The notes under the pieces are model-generated. The model saw only the letters and a list, made by a program, of their open reading frames with translations. It ran no database searches and was not told the DNA's origin. Both the position numbers and the translations under genes were made by a program. Below are positions 5,778 to 5,966 of a stretch of DNA of 5,966 nt, piece by piece. Position 1 is the stretch's first letter, and each line of letters begins with the position of its first letter. This DNA is from JALHNF01 sp039809305 (lineage in GTDB: Bacteria; Patescibacteriota; Minisyncoccia; Phycocordibacterales; UBA5272): assembly GCA_039809305.1 (NCBI GenBank), contig JBDHUT010000034.1:1-5966 (forward strand). The letters run 5' to 3'.

Positions 5778-5966
5778 ATGTTGACAAAAATGATTCTCAT
5801 TCGGCATGGTGAAACTGTGGCGAAAAGAGATGGTAATTTAGTTTGCGGTGATTTTGAAACATATCTTACTGAGCGCGGTAAAAAACAAATGTTTACTTTG
5901 GGCAAAAAATATGAACACGAACAAATAGATGTTTGCTATTGTTCTCCTAGAATAAGATCTAAGTTG
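5778..5966 (+). CDS. Histidine phosphatase family protein (PGM-like), N-terminal 63 residues, cut by window edge
   Basis: An open frame runs from the ATG at 5778 to the window end without a stop. The product starts M-L-T-K-M-I-L-I-R-H-G-E-T, where R9-H10-G11-E12-T13 is the phosphohistidine motif of the phosphoglycerate-mutase-like histidine phosphatases. L30-T-E-R-G-K-K-Q and C55-S-P-R-I-R60-S follow. These match the family's L-T-x-x-G-x-x-Q and S-S-P-x-x-R-A, with the phosphate-binding arginine at R60. A second in-frame ATG at 5790 would give M-I-L-I-R-H-G and is an equally good start; neither has a Shine-Dalgarno. The gene begins 11 bp after the deacetylase. The substrate is unknown. In this setting a sugar-phosphate or glycoside-phosphate phosphatase is plausible, but the family also includes alpha-ribazole phosphatases, mutases and regulators. 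Confidence 0.85.
   Translation, partial: MLTKMILIRHGETVAKRDGNLVCGDFETYLTERGKKQMFTLGKKYEHEQIDVCYCSPRIRSKL

Overview
The window is a tightly packed, one-strand (+) stretch of a bacterial genome. It holds seven genes: five complete, and two cut by the window edges. All gaps between genes are 2-31 bp and no minus-strand gene is credible. The mix of a MurE-like ligase with non-canonical substrate motifs, a stand-alone bacterial Elp3, AT-rich sugar genes and no recognisable Shine-Dalgarno sequences suggests a member of the Candidate Phyla Radiation (Patescibacteria, perhaps a Parcubacteria-type lineage). This placement is an inference from gene content and cannot be confirmed here.

Layout. Positions 1-359 are the C-terminal end of a Mur ligase of the MurE type (peptidoglycan precursor synthesis). 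Positions 369-2054 encode a complete Elp3, a radical-SAM plus GNAT enzyme that modifies wobble uridine 34 of tRNA. These two genes have moderate G+C. From 2060 to the end the sequence becomes visibly more AT-rich and encodes sugar functions: a UDP-glucuronate 4-epimerase-type SDR enzyme (2060-3046), a GT-B family 4 glycosyltransferase (3078-4199), a CarB/PylC-like ATP-grasp ligase (4202-5158), a zinc-dependent PIG-L/LmbE deacetylase (5164-5766) and the start of a histidine-phosphatase family enzyme (5778 to the end).

How they may work together. The epimerase would supply UDP-galacturonate, or a related UDP-sugar, for a surface glycan. The run of glycosyltransferase, ATP-grasp ligase, PIG-L deacetylase and phosphatase is the most interesting part. 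The enzyme classes match a logic of 'attach N-acetylhexosamine, remove phosphate, deacetylate, re-acylate the free amine'. That logic is known from mycothiol and bacillithiol biosynthesis, and could equally serve a glycan decorated with an amide-linked group. This is a hypothesis from gene order and family, not a demonstrated pathway.

Other points of note are a strong inverted repeat just inside the elp3 coding region whose loop displays an in-frame ATG, a second long imperfect hairpin in the elp3 interdomain region, and a TATAAT hexamer ending 4 bp before the deacetylase start codon.
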